NCBI GenBank assembly: GCA_017462145.1
Contig: JAFTRT010000091.1
Span: 1 to 5,534, forward strand
Origin: Clostridia bacterium
GTDB taxonomy: Bacteria > Bacillota_A > Clostridia > Oscillospirales > CAG-272
Reading direction: 5' to 3'
Length of the DNA stretch: 5,534 nt
Below are positions 1-5,516 of the stretch, piece after piece. A program made the translations under genes and the position numbers. The notes beneath the pieces are model-generated. The model did no database searches and was not told the DNA's origin. It was given only the letters and a program-made list of their open reading frames with translations. The first letter of the stretch is position 1; each line of letters starts with the position of its first letter.

Positions 1-670
1 AATCATCGGGCATCTTTGCCATGGCGCGTGTCAGTTCGATCCGATCACTGATCCGTTCCATTTCCCCTCCCGCCTCCGGGTCGGCCAGTGTATCCTGAAG
101 CAGAACACCATCCTCTTCACCGTAAACAAAATCCGAAAGGGAAACCAGGGGAGACATAGCATCCATGGCCATTGCGGCTTCCTCGGGGGATACGCCGCAC
201 AGGCGGGCAAGCTCCCCGATATGCGGCTCTCTCCCTTCCTCACTGAGGATCCGATTCTTTCGGGCGGTCAGTTCAGAACCCAACTTTTTCCAATAGCGGC
301 CGATTTTAATCGGTCCTTCATCCCGCAGATAACGGCGAATCTCCCCAAAGATCAAAGGAACGGCATAAGTGGAAAAGCAGGTTCCTCGCTCCAGATCAAA
401 GCTGCGAATGGCTTTGAGCATTCCGATGGTTCCCATCTGCATCAGATCCTCCATGTCTGCTCCTCTGTCACGGAAACGAGCCACAATGGTGCGTACCAAG
501 CCCCGATTATGTTCCAAAAGCCGTTCCGTGGCCGCCATGGCCGCTTCTCCTTCTCCGCTCTGCGCCAAGGCAATCAGCTCCCGATTGTCGGCGTAGCTCT
601 CCGACTCGGTGCAAACGCTTATCTGCCCTTCAACTGCTTGAACAGTGTGACCGTTGTACCCTTTCCGCAT
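1..670 (-). CDS. sigF: RNA polymerase sporulation sigma factor sigma-F (SpoIIAC), 3' end cut by window edge
   Basis: This is the forespore-specific sigma-70-family factor that SpoIIAB holds inactive until the asymmetric septum forms. The open frame is 223 codons and runs off the left edge without a stop. Region 2 spans about residues 31-119. It shows the core-binding segment DLMQMGTIGMLKAIRSFD (75-92) and the -10 recognition/melting segment with FSTYAVPLIFGEIRRYLRDEG-type residues (99-119), very close to the B. subtilis sigma-F pattern. Region 3 follows at about 120-175. The frame ends at KMPDD, just before the region 4 helix-turn-helix, so roughly 30 residues are missing. The start is ATG at 670, preceded by AAGGTGG seven bases upstream, and it lies 52 bases inside spoIIAB. 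No other ATG, GTG or TTG occurs in this frame before the conserved region. The segment after RDEG reads IKIGRYWKKLG, where the B. subtilis protein has VKVSRSLKELG. The position after spoIIAB makes the identity secure; the exact start is less certain. Confidence 0.95.
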   Translation of the reverse strand, partial: MRKGYNGHTVQAVEGQISVCTESESYADNRELIALAQSGEGEAAMAATERLLEHNRGLVRTIVARFRDRGADMEDLMQMGTIGMLKAIRSFDLERGTCFSTYAVPLIFGEIRRYLRDEGPIKIGRYWKKLGSELTARKNRILSEEGREPHIGELARLCGVSPEEAAMAMDAMSPLVSLSDFVYGEEDGVLLQDTLADPEAGGEMERISDRIELTRAMAKMPDD

Positions 671-1083
671 GTTGACACCACCTTGACCTTATCACAAAAA
701 CTCTCCATGACCGTAAATCCCATTCCGCTTCTTTCACCGGCCGCATCGGTGGTATAAAGAGGACTGCGTGCCAGCTTGACATCCGGAATGCCGCAACCCT
801 TGTCCTTTACGTCGATCCGAACCGCATGCTCCTCCAGCAGACGCACGGTTATGTAAATGGTTCCAACCGTGTCACGGTAACCATGAACGATACAATTGGT
901 CACCGCCTCGGATAAAGCGCATTTGATATCGGCAAGCTCGGTTACACCGGGATCACATTGGGCACAAAAAGCGGCTACCGTAGCTCTGGCCACCGACTCG
1001 TTGACCGAGAGGGACGGAAGCCTCAATCTCATTTCATTGACTGCCGCCGAGGAAAAGCGGGGTGCTTGACGGGTCTGTTTCAT
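619..1083 (-). CDS. spoIIAB: Anti-sigma-F factor and serine kinase SpoIIAB
   Basis: SpoIIAB is a 154-residue GHKL-fold protein. It binds sigma-F as a dimer with ATP and, as a kinase, phosphorylates and inactivates SpoIIAA. Visible motifs are the N box SEAVTNCIVHGY (58-69; Asn63 would bind Mg-ATP), the G1 box DKGCGIPD (94-101) and the G2 box ERSGMGFTVME (117-127). In B. subtilis the arginine of the ERSGMGF motif contacts sigma-F and SpoIIAA; here it is Arg118. The start overlaps the spoIIAA stop as ATGA and has a perfect AAGGAGG seven bases upstream, so translational coupling is expected. Compared with B. subtilis SpoIIAB there are about 14 extra residues at the N terminus. An internal Asn-Glu-Met lines up with the B. 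subtilis beginning, but the strong ribosome site supports the longer form. The 3' end contains the ribosome site and first 17 codons of sigF. Confidence 0.97.
   Translation of the reverse strand: MKQTRQAPRFSSAAVNEMRLRLPSLSVNESVARATVAAFCAQCDPGVTELADIKCALSEAVTNCIVHGYRDTVGTIYITVRLLEEHAVRIDVKDKGCGIPDVKLARSPLYTTDAAGERSGMGFTVMESFCDKVKVVSTCGKGTTVTLFKQLKGR
664..683 (-). promoter_or_regulatory. Ribosome binding site that sets the internal sigF start
   Basis: On the minus strand AAGGTGG is followed by seven bases and then ATG (668-670). It differs from AAGGAGG at one position. It lies inside the last part of spoIIAB and is the only reasonable start signal for the sigF frame. If it is used, sigF translation begins before ribosomes finish spoIIAB, and the two proteins overlap by 52 bases in different frames. 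The site also encodes SpoIIAB residues around Lys134-Thr138, so its sequence is constrained twice. Confidence 0.65.
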
Positions 1084-1433
1084 TGTTCTCCCTCCTTTTT
1101 GCAGGGCTTGTCCATCACAATGGAAATCACTCGGCCAAAGCCTGCAAGCTCTAAAATTTTCACAATCCGCTCATTTGGATTTTTCAGGGACAAGGTGCCT
1201 CCCATCTGTTGCATCAGTGCATACCGCCCCATGATCAAGCCCAATCCCGAGCTATCCATAAAATCAATCTCGGACAGATCCAAGACCGTCTCACGGGGAC
1301 AATGCCTGCGGATCTGTTCATCCATATCGCCTCGAACCCGAACGGCGTTGTGATGATCGATCTCCCCCCGTAAGGCGAGCTCCAACACCTGCCCCGATAA
1401 GCGTGTCTCAAAGCTACAATTTTTGTGTAACAT
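1080..1433 (-). CDS. spoIIAA: Anti-sigma-F factor antagonist SpoIIAA (STAS domain)
   Basis: This is the anti-anti-sigma factor of the spoIIA module. Unphosphorylated SpoIIAA binds SpoIIAB and releases sigma-F; SpoIIAB phosphorylates it on serine, and the SpoIIE phosphatase reverses this. The 117-residue product is one STAS domain. The diagnostic segment DFMDSSGLGLIMGRY (57-71) nearly matches B. subtilis SpoIIAA, and by that alignment Ser62, the second of the two serines, is the phospho-acceptor. Other family marks are the LRGEIDHHNA strand-helix at 21-30 and the C-terminal region NERIVKILELAGF. Length is normal for the family. The start is ATG at 1433 with purine-rich AAGGAAGG repeats four to five bases upstream. 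It is the first gene of the operon, has its own promoter region, and overlaps spoIIAB by four bases. Confidence 0.97.
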   Translation of the reverse strand: MLHKNCSFETRLSGQVLELALRGEIDHHNAVRVRGDMDEQIRRHCPRETVLDLSEIDFMDSSGLGLIMGRYALMQQMGGTLSLKNPNERIVKILELAGFGRVISIVMDKPCKKEGEQ

Positions 1434-1450
1434 ATTGCCTTCCTTCCTTT

Positions 1451-1491
1451 TTTTCTTATTGTATCACATCCCCTCCGCAAAGCCTGTCGAA
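1451..1491 (-). promoter_or_regulatory. Putative spoIIA operon promoter (extended -10 type)
   Basis: The minus strand reads TGATACAAT: a TG, one base, then TACAAT (1458-1463), an extended -10 with one mismatch to TATAAT. No good -35 hexamer lies 16-18 bases upstream; the hexamer at 17 bases is CAGGCT. The predicted transcript would start near 1451, leaving a leader of about 18 bases that is mostly ribosome binding site. In B. subtilis this operon is transcribed by sigma-H with Spo0A~P, but I cannot find a convincing sigma-H pair (AGGAWWT with GAAT) here. The weak -35 fits an activator-dependent promoter, with the Spo0A-box-like site in the -35 position. Confidence 0.55.
1479..1491 (+). promoter_or_regulatory. 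Spo0A-box-like site upstream of spoIIAA
   Basis: The plus strand contains TGTCGAA at 1485-1491, an exact match to the core of the Spo0A binding site (0A box). Counting from the predicted start near 1451, it covers about -34 to -40 of the spoIIA promoter. Spo0A~P is the known activator of spoIIA and spoIIG in Bacillus and acts from sites at or near -35. The 13-base sequence ending in this core, AAAGCCTGTCGAA, occurs again on the opposite strand upstream of the EF-G2 gene. Function is inferred from motif and position. Confidence 0.6.
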
Positions 1492-1516
1492 ACAAGGGTG
1501 ACCATTCATTTTTATG

Positions 1517-1557
1517 AAAAAACAAAAGGGAGCTTTCCGTTGGAAAGCTCCCTTTTG
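1517..1557 (-). terminator. Rho-independent terminator of the EF-G2 gene
   Basis: A perfect 16-base inverted repeat (1523-1538 and 1542-1557) with a three-base loop is followed on the minus strand by six consecutive T bases (1517-1522). It begins ten bases after the stop codon of the EF-G2 gene. The stem includes GGGAGCTTTCC, giving a GC-rich core flanked by A/T pairs. It should separate EF-G2 transcription from the spoIIA operon. On the plus strand the stem is also followed by a T-rich run (GATTTTTTCC), so it could stop transcription from either side. Confidence 0.95.
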
Positions 1558-1566
1558 ATTTTTTCC

Positions 1567-3624
1567 TTATTCAGCGGCCTTTTTGACCTGCTCGATGATC
1601 TTGGCAGATACGTTACCGGGAACGGTGTCATAGCCCGTTACCTCATAAGTAAAGCTACCTCTACCCTGGGTCATGGCACGAAGTGCGATGGGATAGTCCA
1701 CCAACTCTGCCCTGGGGGCAATGGCATTGACCACCGTATAGCCCTTCTTGCCGGCAGCATCCATGCCCATCACGGCACCTCTGCGCTTGTTCAAGTCGCC
1801 CATAACGTCACCCACCAAGGAATCGGGAACGGTGATAGCCATATCACCCACAGGCTCCAAAAGAACGGGAGCTGCCTGCTCCAGACACTTCTTATACGCA
1901 ATGTTTGCAGCGGTCTTGAAGGAAATTTCATCCGAGTCTACATCGTGGTAAGAGCCGTCATACAGATCAGCCGTCAGACCGACCAACGGGAAGCCCACGG
2001 CACCCTTGGCCATTGCATCCTGCAATCCCTTTTCAACGGCAGGATAGAAGTTCTTCGGAACAGTTCCGCCAACGACCGAGACCACAAAGTTCAAGCCCTC
2101 TTCCTCAGAAGGAGCAAAGCGAATCTTAACGTGACCATACTGGCCGGAACCTCCGTTCTGCTTCTTATGCTTGCCTTCTACGTCCACACGCTTGGTGATC
2201 TTCTCACGATATGCGATCTTGGGAATATCAAAGTTGACGTTGACACCAAAGCGATCCTTCAGCTTGGCTGCCAAGACAGCCAGATGCATATCGCCCAAAC
2301 CCGATACCAACATCTGCTTGGTCTCTGCGTTGTTCTCATAGCGAAGGGTCAGATCCTCCTCGGTCATCTTGACGATGCTCTGTGAAATCTTGCCCTCGTC
2401 CTTTGCAGAAACAGGGATCATCGCCTTGGTGTAGTAGGAGGTGGGATATTCGATGGGAGCATATTTCAGCTCCTTGTTCCAAGTCAGCGTATCGTTGGTG
2501 TTGGTACCGGTCAGCTTAGCAACCATACCGATATCACCGCAAGCCAGCTCTTCAACCTCGGTCTGCTTCTTGCCGTTCATGGTATAAATATGAGCCAGTT
2601 TTTCGGAGTCGCCGGTGGTGTTGTTCTTCATCAGCAGATCCCGCTTCACAGTTCCGTTCATGACCTTAAAGAAGGACATCTTTCCTACGAAGGGATCGGC
2701 CACAGTCTTGAAGATAAACAGCGAAGGCTCGCCCTCGGGCGTGATCTCGGTCTCGTCTCCGTCTGCCAACTGTTCCACCTTCTTGGCGGTATGACGGGGG
2801 AAGGATTCGGTGATCTTATCCAACAGGGTCCAAACGCCCCACAGCTTGGTGGCGGCACCACAGAATACGGGAACAATCTCACCGTGGATGATAACCTCGT
2901 GGACGGCATTGATGGCCTCCATGTGGGTGATCTCTTCGCCCTCAAAATACTTCATCATCAGATCCTCATCGGTGCTGGCAACAGCCTCCATGAGCATATC
3001 TCTGTACTTTTCAACGGCTTCCATGGATTCCTCGGGAATGATCTCCACAAAATGACGGCCGTTGTTATCAAATACGTGAGCCGACTGGTCGATCAAATCG
3101 ATACAGCCCTTGACCACACCGTCCTTGACCATGGGAATGGTCAGCGGGCAGATGTGCTTTCCAAAGGTCTCGTGCAAAGAGTCCAGAACCCGGGCAAAAC
3201 GAGCCTCGTTATCGTCAAACTTATTGATAAAGAACGCACGGGGCAGACCTGCCGCCTCGGCATATCCCCAAGCCAGCTCGGTTCCAACCTCAATGCCTGC
3301 CTTACCGTCTACCACGATCACGGCACTGTCAGCCACACGGAGTGCCTGATAAGCCTCGCCCACGAAATCCAGATATCCGGGGGTATCCATCAGGTTGATC
3401 TTTACGTCCTTCCAAGTCATATTCAGAACGGACGCATTCAAGGAAAAGCCTCTCTTGATTTCTTCTGCATCATAGTCCGAAACGGTATTACCGTCGGCTA
3501 CCTTTCCCAGACGGTCGGATGCGCCGGTCAAATATATCATAGCCTCGGCCAGCGACGTCTTTCCACAGCCTCCGTGTCCGAGAAGCGCAATATTTCTGAT
3601 TTGTTTGGTGTCTACAACAGCCAT
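1567..3624 (-). CDS. Elongation factor G-like translational GTPase (EF-G2 type)
   Basis: This 685-residue protein has the full five-domain EF-G layout but non-canonical GTPase motifs, so it is an EF-G paralogue rather than the housekeeping translocase. The GTPase domain (about 1-285) has P-loop GHGGCGKT (16-23) where canonical EF-G has AHIDAGKTT. It has KRGFSLNAS (57-65) in place of the switch I RGITI, DTPGYLDF (80-87) with Tyr instead of the catalytic His, NKFD (134-137), and CGAA (255-258) as G5. A beta-barrel domain II (about 300-390) and domain III follow. Domain IV begins near GQYGHVKI (494-501) and carries the tip loop SYHDVDSDE (558-566). Domain V has MGDLNKRRG (608-616) and TQGRGSFT (652-659). 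The ATG at 3624 is chosen because AAGGAGG lies seven bases upstream; the earlier in-frame ATG at 3699 precedes the predicted transcription start. The gene is monocistronic, with its own promoter and terminator. Tet(M)-type ribosomal protection proteins are an alternative, but the motifs fit EF-G2 better. The exact role is unknown. Confidence 0.93.
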   Translation of the reverse strand: MAVVDTKQIRNIALLGHGGCGKTSLAEAMIYLTGASDRLGKVADGNTVSDYDAEEIKRGFSLNASVLNMTWKDVKINLMDTPGYLDFVGEAYQALRVADSAVIVVDGKAGIEVGTELAWGYAEAAGLPRAFFINKFDDNEARFARVLDSLHETFGKHICPLTIPMVKDGVVKGCIDLIDQSAHVFDNNGRHFVEIIPEESMEAVEKYRDMLMEAVASTDEDLMMKYFEGEEITHMEAINAVHEVIIHGEIVPVFCGAATKLWGVWTLLDKITESFPRHTAKKVEQLADGDETEITPEGEPSLFIFKTVADPFVGKMSFFKVMNGTVKRDLLMKNNTTGDSEKLAHIYTMNGKKQTEVEELACGDIGMVAKLTGTNTNDTLTWNKELKYAPIEYPTSYYTKAMIPVSAKDEGKISQSIVKMTEEDLTLRYENNAETKQMLVSGLGDMHLAVLAAKLKDRFGVNVNFDIPKIAYREKITKRVDVEGKHKKQNGGSGQYGHVKIRFAPSEEEGLNFVVSVVGGTVPKNFYPAVEKGLQDAMAKGAVGFPLVGLTADLYDGSYHDVDSDEISFKTAANIAYKKCLEQAAPVLLEPVGDMAITVPDSLVGDVMGDLNKRRGAVMGMDAAGKKGYTVVNAIAPRAELVDYPIALRAMTQGRGSFTYEVTGYDTVPGNVSAKIIEQVKKAAE

Positions 3625-3631
3625 TGGGGTT

Positions 3632-3658
3632 CCTCCTTCCTTCCGCTCTTGCGGAAAG
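3632..3658 (-). promoter_or_regulatory. Leader hairpin abutting the EF-G2 ribosome binding site
   Basis: On the minus strand CTTTCCGC, loop AAGA, GCGGAAGG forms an eight-pair stem with one G-T wobble (3639-3658). The Shine-Dalgarno AAGGAGG (3632-3638) begins at the next base, and ATG follows after seven more. The stem sits in a leader of about 70 bases between the predicted start near 3695 and the start codon. It may stabilise the mRNA 5' end or affect ribosome access. It has no T tract, so it is not a terminator by itself. Confidence 0.45.
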
Positions 3659-3694
3659 CAAAAAATGATAGTTTGGGCATTGAAAATTTTCCCA

Positions 3695-3730
3695 TACACT
3701 TATTATACAACACCTTTTCTTCTTTTTCAA
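3695..3730 (-). promoter_or_regulatory. Sigma-A promoter of the EF-G2 gene
   Basis: The minus strand has TTGAAA (3725-3730), a 17-base spacer, and a perfect TATAAT (3702-3707). This matches the vegetative consensus at 11 of 12 positions with optimal spacing. The transcript should begin near 3695, about 70 bases before the ATG at 3624. Strong vegetative expression is expected. Confidence 0.9.
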
Positions 3731-3769
3731 GAGCTATTTTGTATTTTTTTCACGCAGAATGTAGAAATA

Positions 3770-3782
3770 TTCGACAGGCTTT
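3770..3782 (-). promoter_or_regulatory. Second Spo0A-box-like site, upstream of the EF-G2 promoter
   Basis: The minus strand reads AAAGCCTGTCGAA, identical over 13 bases to the site upstream of spoIIAA and with the same TGTCGAA core. It lies about 75-81 bases upstream of the predicted EF-G2 transcription start and about 20 bases after the stop codon of the preceding membrane-protein gene. Binding by Spo0A is an inference from the core sequence only. Confidence 0.4.
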
Positions 3783-3800
3783 TGTGCAAATCTTACAATT

Positions 3801-4331
3801 TTATTGTCCTTTCCCTCTTTTTGGTTTCGCTCTTCTCTCTTGAATTTCACACAAAAGTCCAATCAGAGAGGACAAAAGAACAGCGGCCTCGTTGACAAGC
3901 CCCATATAAGACAGACAGGAAAGGTTGTAAAGGATAAAACAGCCCGAGATGGGAAAAGACAGCAAACGGGTCAGATTGGGATTGCCTCGCCAAAAACTAA
4001 AAACCGACAAAGCGGAGGCCAAGGCAGGAAACAGACTGAATCCGTTTTTCCAGGTCAGAACGGCAGAAACCACCCCGATCAAAAGAAACACAAGCAACCA
4101 GCCTTTTCCCTTGGCCCATCGCCGATGATGATTCAAAAAAACCGTCTCCCGAACAATCCCAATGGCGCAAATGGCCGCACCGCTCATCGCTCCCAAGCAA
4201 CCATAATGCAGCGTCCACAGGCAGTCAGCCACCAGCTTCGCAATCAAGCATCCCGTTCGGCTTTTTTGCTGATAGATGACAAAATTAGCCACCACACCGC
4301 CAATGCCGAAGATCCATGCCGCTACGGTCAT
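3801..4331 (-). CDS. YgjV-family small integral membrane protein
   Basis: The 176-residue product is strongly hydrophobic, with about six to seven predicted membrane segments: near 2-20, 29-47, 50-67, 77-94, 98-114, 121-140 and 143-160. A basic, polar C-terminal tail follows (RRAKPKRGKGQ). The spacing of polar residues fits the YgjV inner-membrane protein family. Examples are the short loop YQQKSR after the first segment, the LHYGCLGAMSGA stretch (41-52) and the arginine after the third segment. No biochemical function is established for that family. The chosen ATG at 4331 overlaps the stop of the upstream glycoside hydrolase gene as ATGA, with a modest GGAG five bases before it; the open frame upstream lies inside the hydrolase gene. 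Translational coupling is likely, and both genes should share one promoter. No clear terminator follows, so some read-through into the EF-G2 leader is possible. Confidence 0.8.
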   Translation of the reverse strand: MTVAAWIFGIGGVVANFVIYQQKSRTGCLIAKLVADCLWTLHYGCLGAMSGAAICAIGIVRETVFLNHHRRWAKGKGWLLVFLLIGVVSAVLTWKNGFSLFPALASALSVFSFWRGNPNLTRLLSFPISGCFILYNLSCLSYMGLVNEAAVLLSSLIGLLCEIQERRAKPKRGKGQ

Positions 4332-5437
4332 CTCTGCTCCGTGCCGGCCCTCTGCTCCTGCTCGAACTCGGCATCGGCCAAGTCGCAAAACTCTCGGATC
4401 AGGGCAATCTCCTTGGGATCATAGGGACGGTGGTTGGGCCGATACAGATCGTGGAACCATTTGGTAAAGTCCACCTCGTAATGAGGATCTTGCTCATACC
4501 GTTGCCATGTTCCCTCCCACGGCTCATAAGTTTGATATTTTCCGGCTACGAACCCCCAATTATAGCATCCGATCTTCTCCATATAAAACAGCGGGAACAA
4601 CGAAAAAACGTCATTTTGCAAGCAACGGCCCAACCACTCCGTATTGATGATCGGCCGTCCCTCTCGCTTCAGCCGACGAATGATCTTCAGATGCTCCGCA
4701 TACGGCCGATAACAATGGTACGTAATGATGTCGGAATGTTCCAAGGCATATTGATCCAACTCAAACAGTTCTCCCTCACCCTTGATGTGAAATACACCGC
4801 AGGTCAAAGGCTGAGACGGATCGATGGACCGCACCAGATCAAAGATGGCCTTGAGATTATGCCGTGTCAGCTCCAACCGATTGGAATTTCCTGCCTCATT
4901 ATACAAATCCCAGATACAAATACGGGGATCGTCTCGGTAGAGGGTTACGATCTCACGAATCATCCGGAAATAATCCTCTCTCGTTTCGGGATCGTCCAGA
5001 TAAAAGTGGGGACAAACCTGTCCGTGGTTGCTGTGTTGGGAATGCATCTTTCCGCCGTGATAGCCCCAGTCGTATTCCTGCACTCCCACGTAGGGCATCT
5101 TCCAGCGCTCGGTTTTCGGGGGCATACAATCGTTGGCCAACACCACCATACAGGAAATGCCATAATGTTGACAGAGAGACAGATAGCGGTCAAACCGCTC
5201 CAGAAAGCCGTCGTGCTCCTCTTTCCATACCACATATTCCAAGATGATCCGTATGGTATTCAAGCCGGTCTTTTGCATCAGCGCAAGCTCTCGCTCGGTA
5301 GTTTGAAAGCGCTCCTCAAAGCCCAATGCCTGCCACTGATCCACTCGATTGGCACAATCGGCACTCATATAGTTACATCCCCTCATCCAAGGGCGTTCGT
5401 TGTACCACTTCCATATTCTTTCTTTACTCCAACGCAT
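4328..5437 (-). CDS. Cellulase-like glycoside hydrolase of clan GH-A
   Basis: The 369-residue protein fits a (beta/alpha)8-barrel retaining glycosidase related to GH5 and to proteins often annotated as cellulase-like or 1,4-beta-xylanase. The N-terminal RPWMRGCNYM (15-24) and the GLNTIRIILEYVVW strand-loop (58-71) match that group. The likely acid/base is Glu181 in WDLYNEAGN, and the likely nucleophile is Glu267 in IINTEWLGR, 86 residues later as expected for strands 4 and 7. ITYHCY (238-243) fits the strand-6 substrate-site motif, and a Trp in YNWGF fits strand 8. There is no signal peptide, so it should act in the cytoplasm on imported oligosaccharides or glycosides; the substrate is not predictable. 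The ATG at 5437 is preceded by AAGGAGG nine bases upstream. Earlier in-frame ATGs at 5491, 5467 and 5464 fall in the promoter. The gene is coupled to the downstream membrane-protein gene by an ATGA overlap. Confidence 0.88.
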   Translation of the reverse strand: MRWSKERIWKWYNERPWMRGCNYMSADCANRVDQWQALGFEERFQTTERELALMQKTGLNTIRIILEYVVWKEEHDGFLERFDRYLSLCQHYGISCMVVLANDCMPPKTERWKMPYVGVQEYDWGYHGGKMHSQHSNHGQVCPHFYLDDPETREDYFRMIREIVTLYRDDPRICIWDLYNEAGNSNRLELTRHNLKAIFDLVRSIDPSQPLTCGVFHIKGEGELFELDQYALEHSDIITYHCYRPYAEHLKIIRRLKREGRPIINTEWLGRCLQNDVFSLFPLFYMEKIGCYNWGFVAGKYQTYEPWEGTWQRYEQDPHYEVDFTKWFHDLYRPNHRPYDPKEIALIREFCDLADAEFEQEQRAGTEQR

Positions 5438-5446
5438 CCAAAAATT

Positions 5447-5453
5447 CCTCCTT
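5447..5453 (-). promoter_or_regulatory. Ribosome binding site deciding the glycoside hydrolase start
   Basis: AAGGAGG on the minus strand, nine bases before the ATG at 5437, is a perfect Shine-Dalgarno. It argues against the three earlier in-frame ATG codons, which overlap the promoter and have no ribosome site. Confidence 0.85.
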
Positions 5454-5455
5454 TT

Positions 5456-5491
5456 TTCTTTCATCATAGCACAGTTTTCCTTGACAAGCAA
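5456..5491 (-). promoter_or_regulatory. Promoter of the glycoside hydrolase / membrane protein operon
   Basis: The minus strand has TTGCTT (5486-5491), a 17-base spacer, and TATGAT (5463-5468) preceded by TG and one base, an extended -10. The -10 is good and the -35 is weak (three of six). The predicted start near 5456 gives a leader of about 19 bases holding just the Shine-Dalgarno. The -35 shares one base with the -35 of the opposing rightward promoter, so the two could compete for polymerase. Confidence 0.7.
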
Positions 5492-5516
5492 GCCGCTTCC
5501 GAGTATAATAGTTCCA
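5481..5516 (+). promoter_or_regulatory. Perfect consensus sigma-A promoter for a divergent gene outside the window
   Basis: The plus strand has TTGACA (5481-5486), exactly 17 bases, then TATAAT (5504-5509), a full match to the vegetative consensus. The transcript should begin near 5516. AGGTGAT at 5524-5530 matches part of the full anti-16S sequence AAGGAGGTGATC, so a start codon is expected within about ten bases past the right edge. No coding sequence of that gene is visible here. Confidence 0.88.

Noticed and set aside
221..757. A 178-codon plus-strand frame antisense to sigF and spoIIAB
   Set aside because: The minus-strand frames give clear sigma-F and SpoIIAB proteins, and this one shows no start signal or recognisable product.
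1423..2385. A 320-codon open frame on the plus strand across the terminator and the 3' part of the EF-G2 gene
   Set aside because: It crosses a strong terminator and two genes on the other strand, and its product resembles no family; it is a shadow of EF-G2 codon use.
3625..3699. A 25-residue N-terminal extension of the EF-G2 protein from the ATG at 3699
   Set aside because: That codon lies three bases after the -10 and upstream of the predicted transcription start, whereas the ATG at 3624 has a perfect Shine-Dalgarno.
3731..3800. A possible terminator after the YgjV-type gene
   Set aside because: Only a six-pair weak stem with a wobble (GAATGT/ATATTC) can be drawn, and on the minus strand it has a mismatch and no T tract.
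2590..3843. A 417-codon open frame on the plus strand antisense to the EF-G2 gene
   Set aside because: Its codons mirror the EF-G2 coding frame, it has no ribosome site or recognisable domain, and the opposite strand is clearly a real EF-G-family gene.
4332..4388. A longer start for the YgjV-type protein at 4388
   Set aside because: It would lie deep inside the glycoside hydrolase gene and add a polar, Arg-rich stretch before the first membrane segment; the ATGA start at 4331 is more natural.
5304..5317. A partial CcpA cre-like site (TGAAAGCGCTCCTC) within the 5' part of the glycoside hydrolase gene
   Set aside because: Only about 11 of 14 consensus positions fit, the right half is poor, and it lies in coding sequence, so chance is a sufficient explanation.
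5481..5487. A Spo0A-box-like TTGTCAA on the minus strand upstream of the glycoside hydrolase
   Set aside because: It is the complement of the TTGACA -35 element of the rightward promoter and does not match the TGTCGAA core seen at the other two sites.
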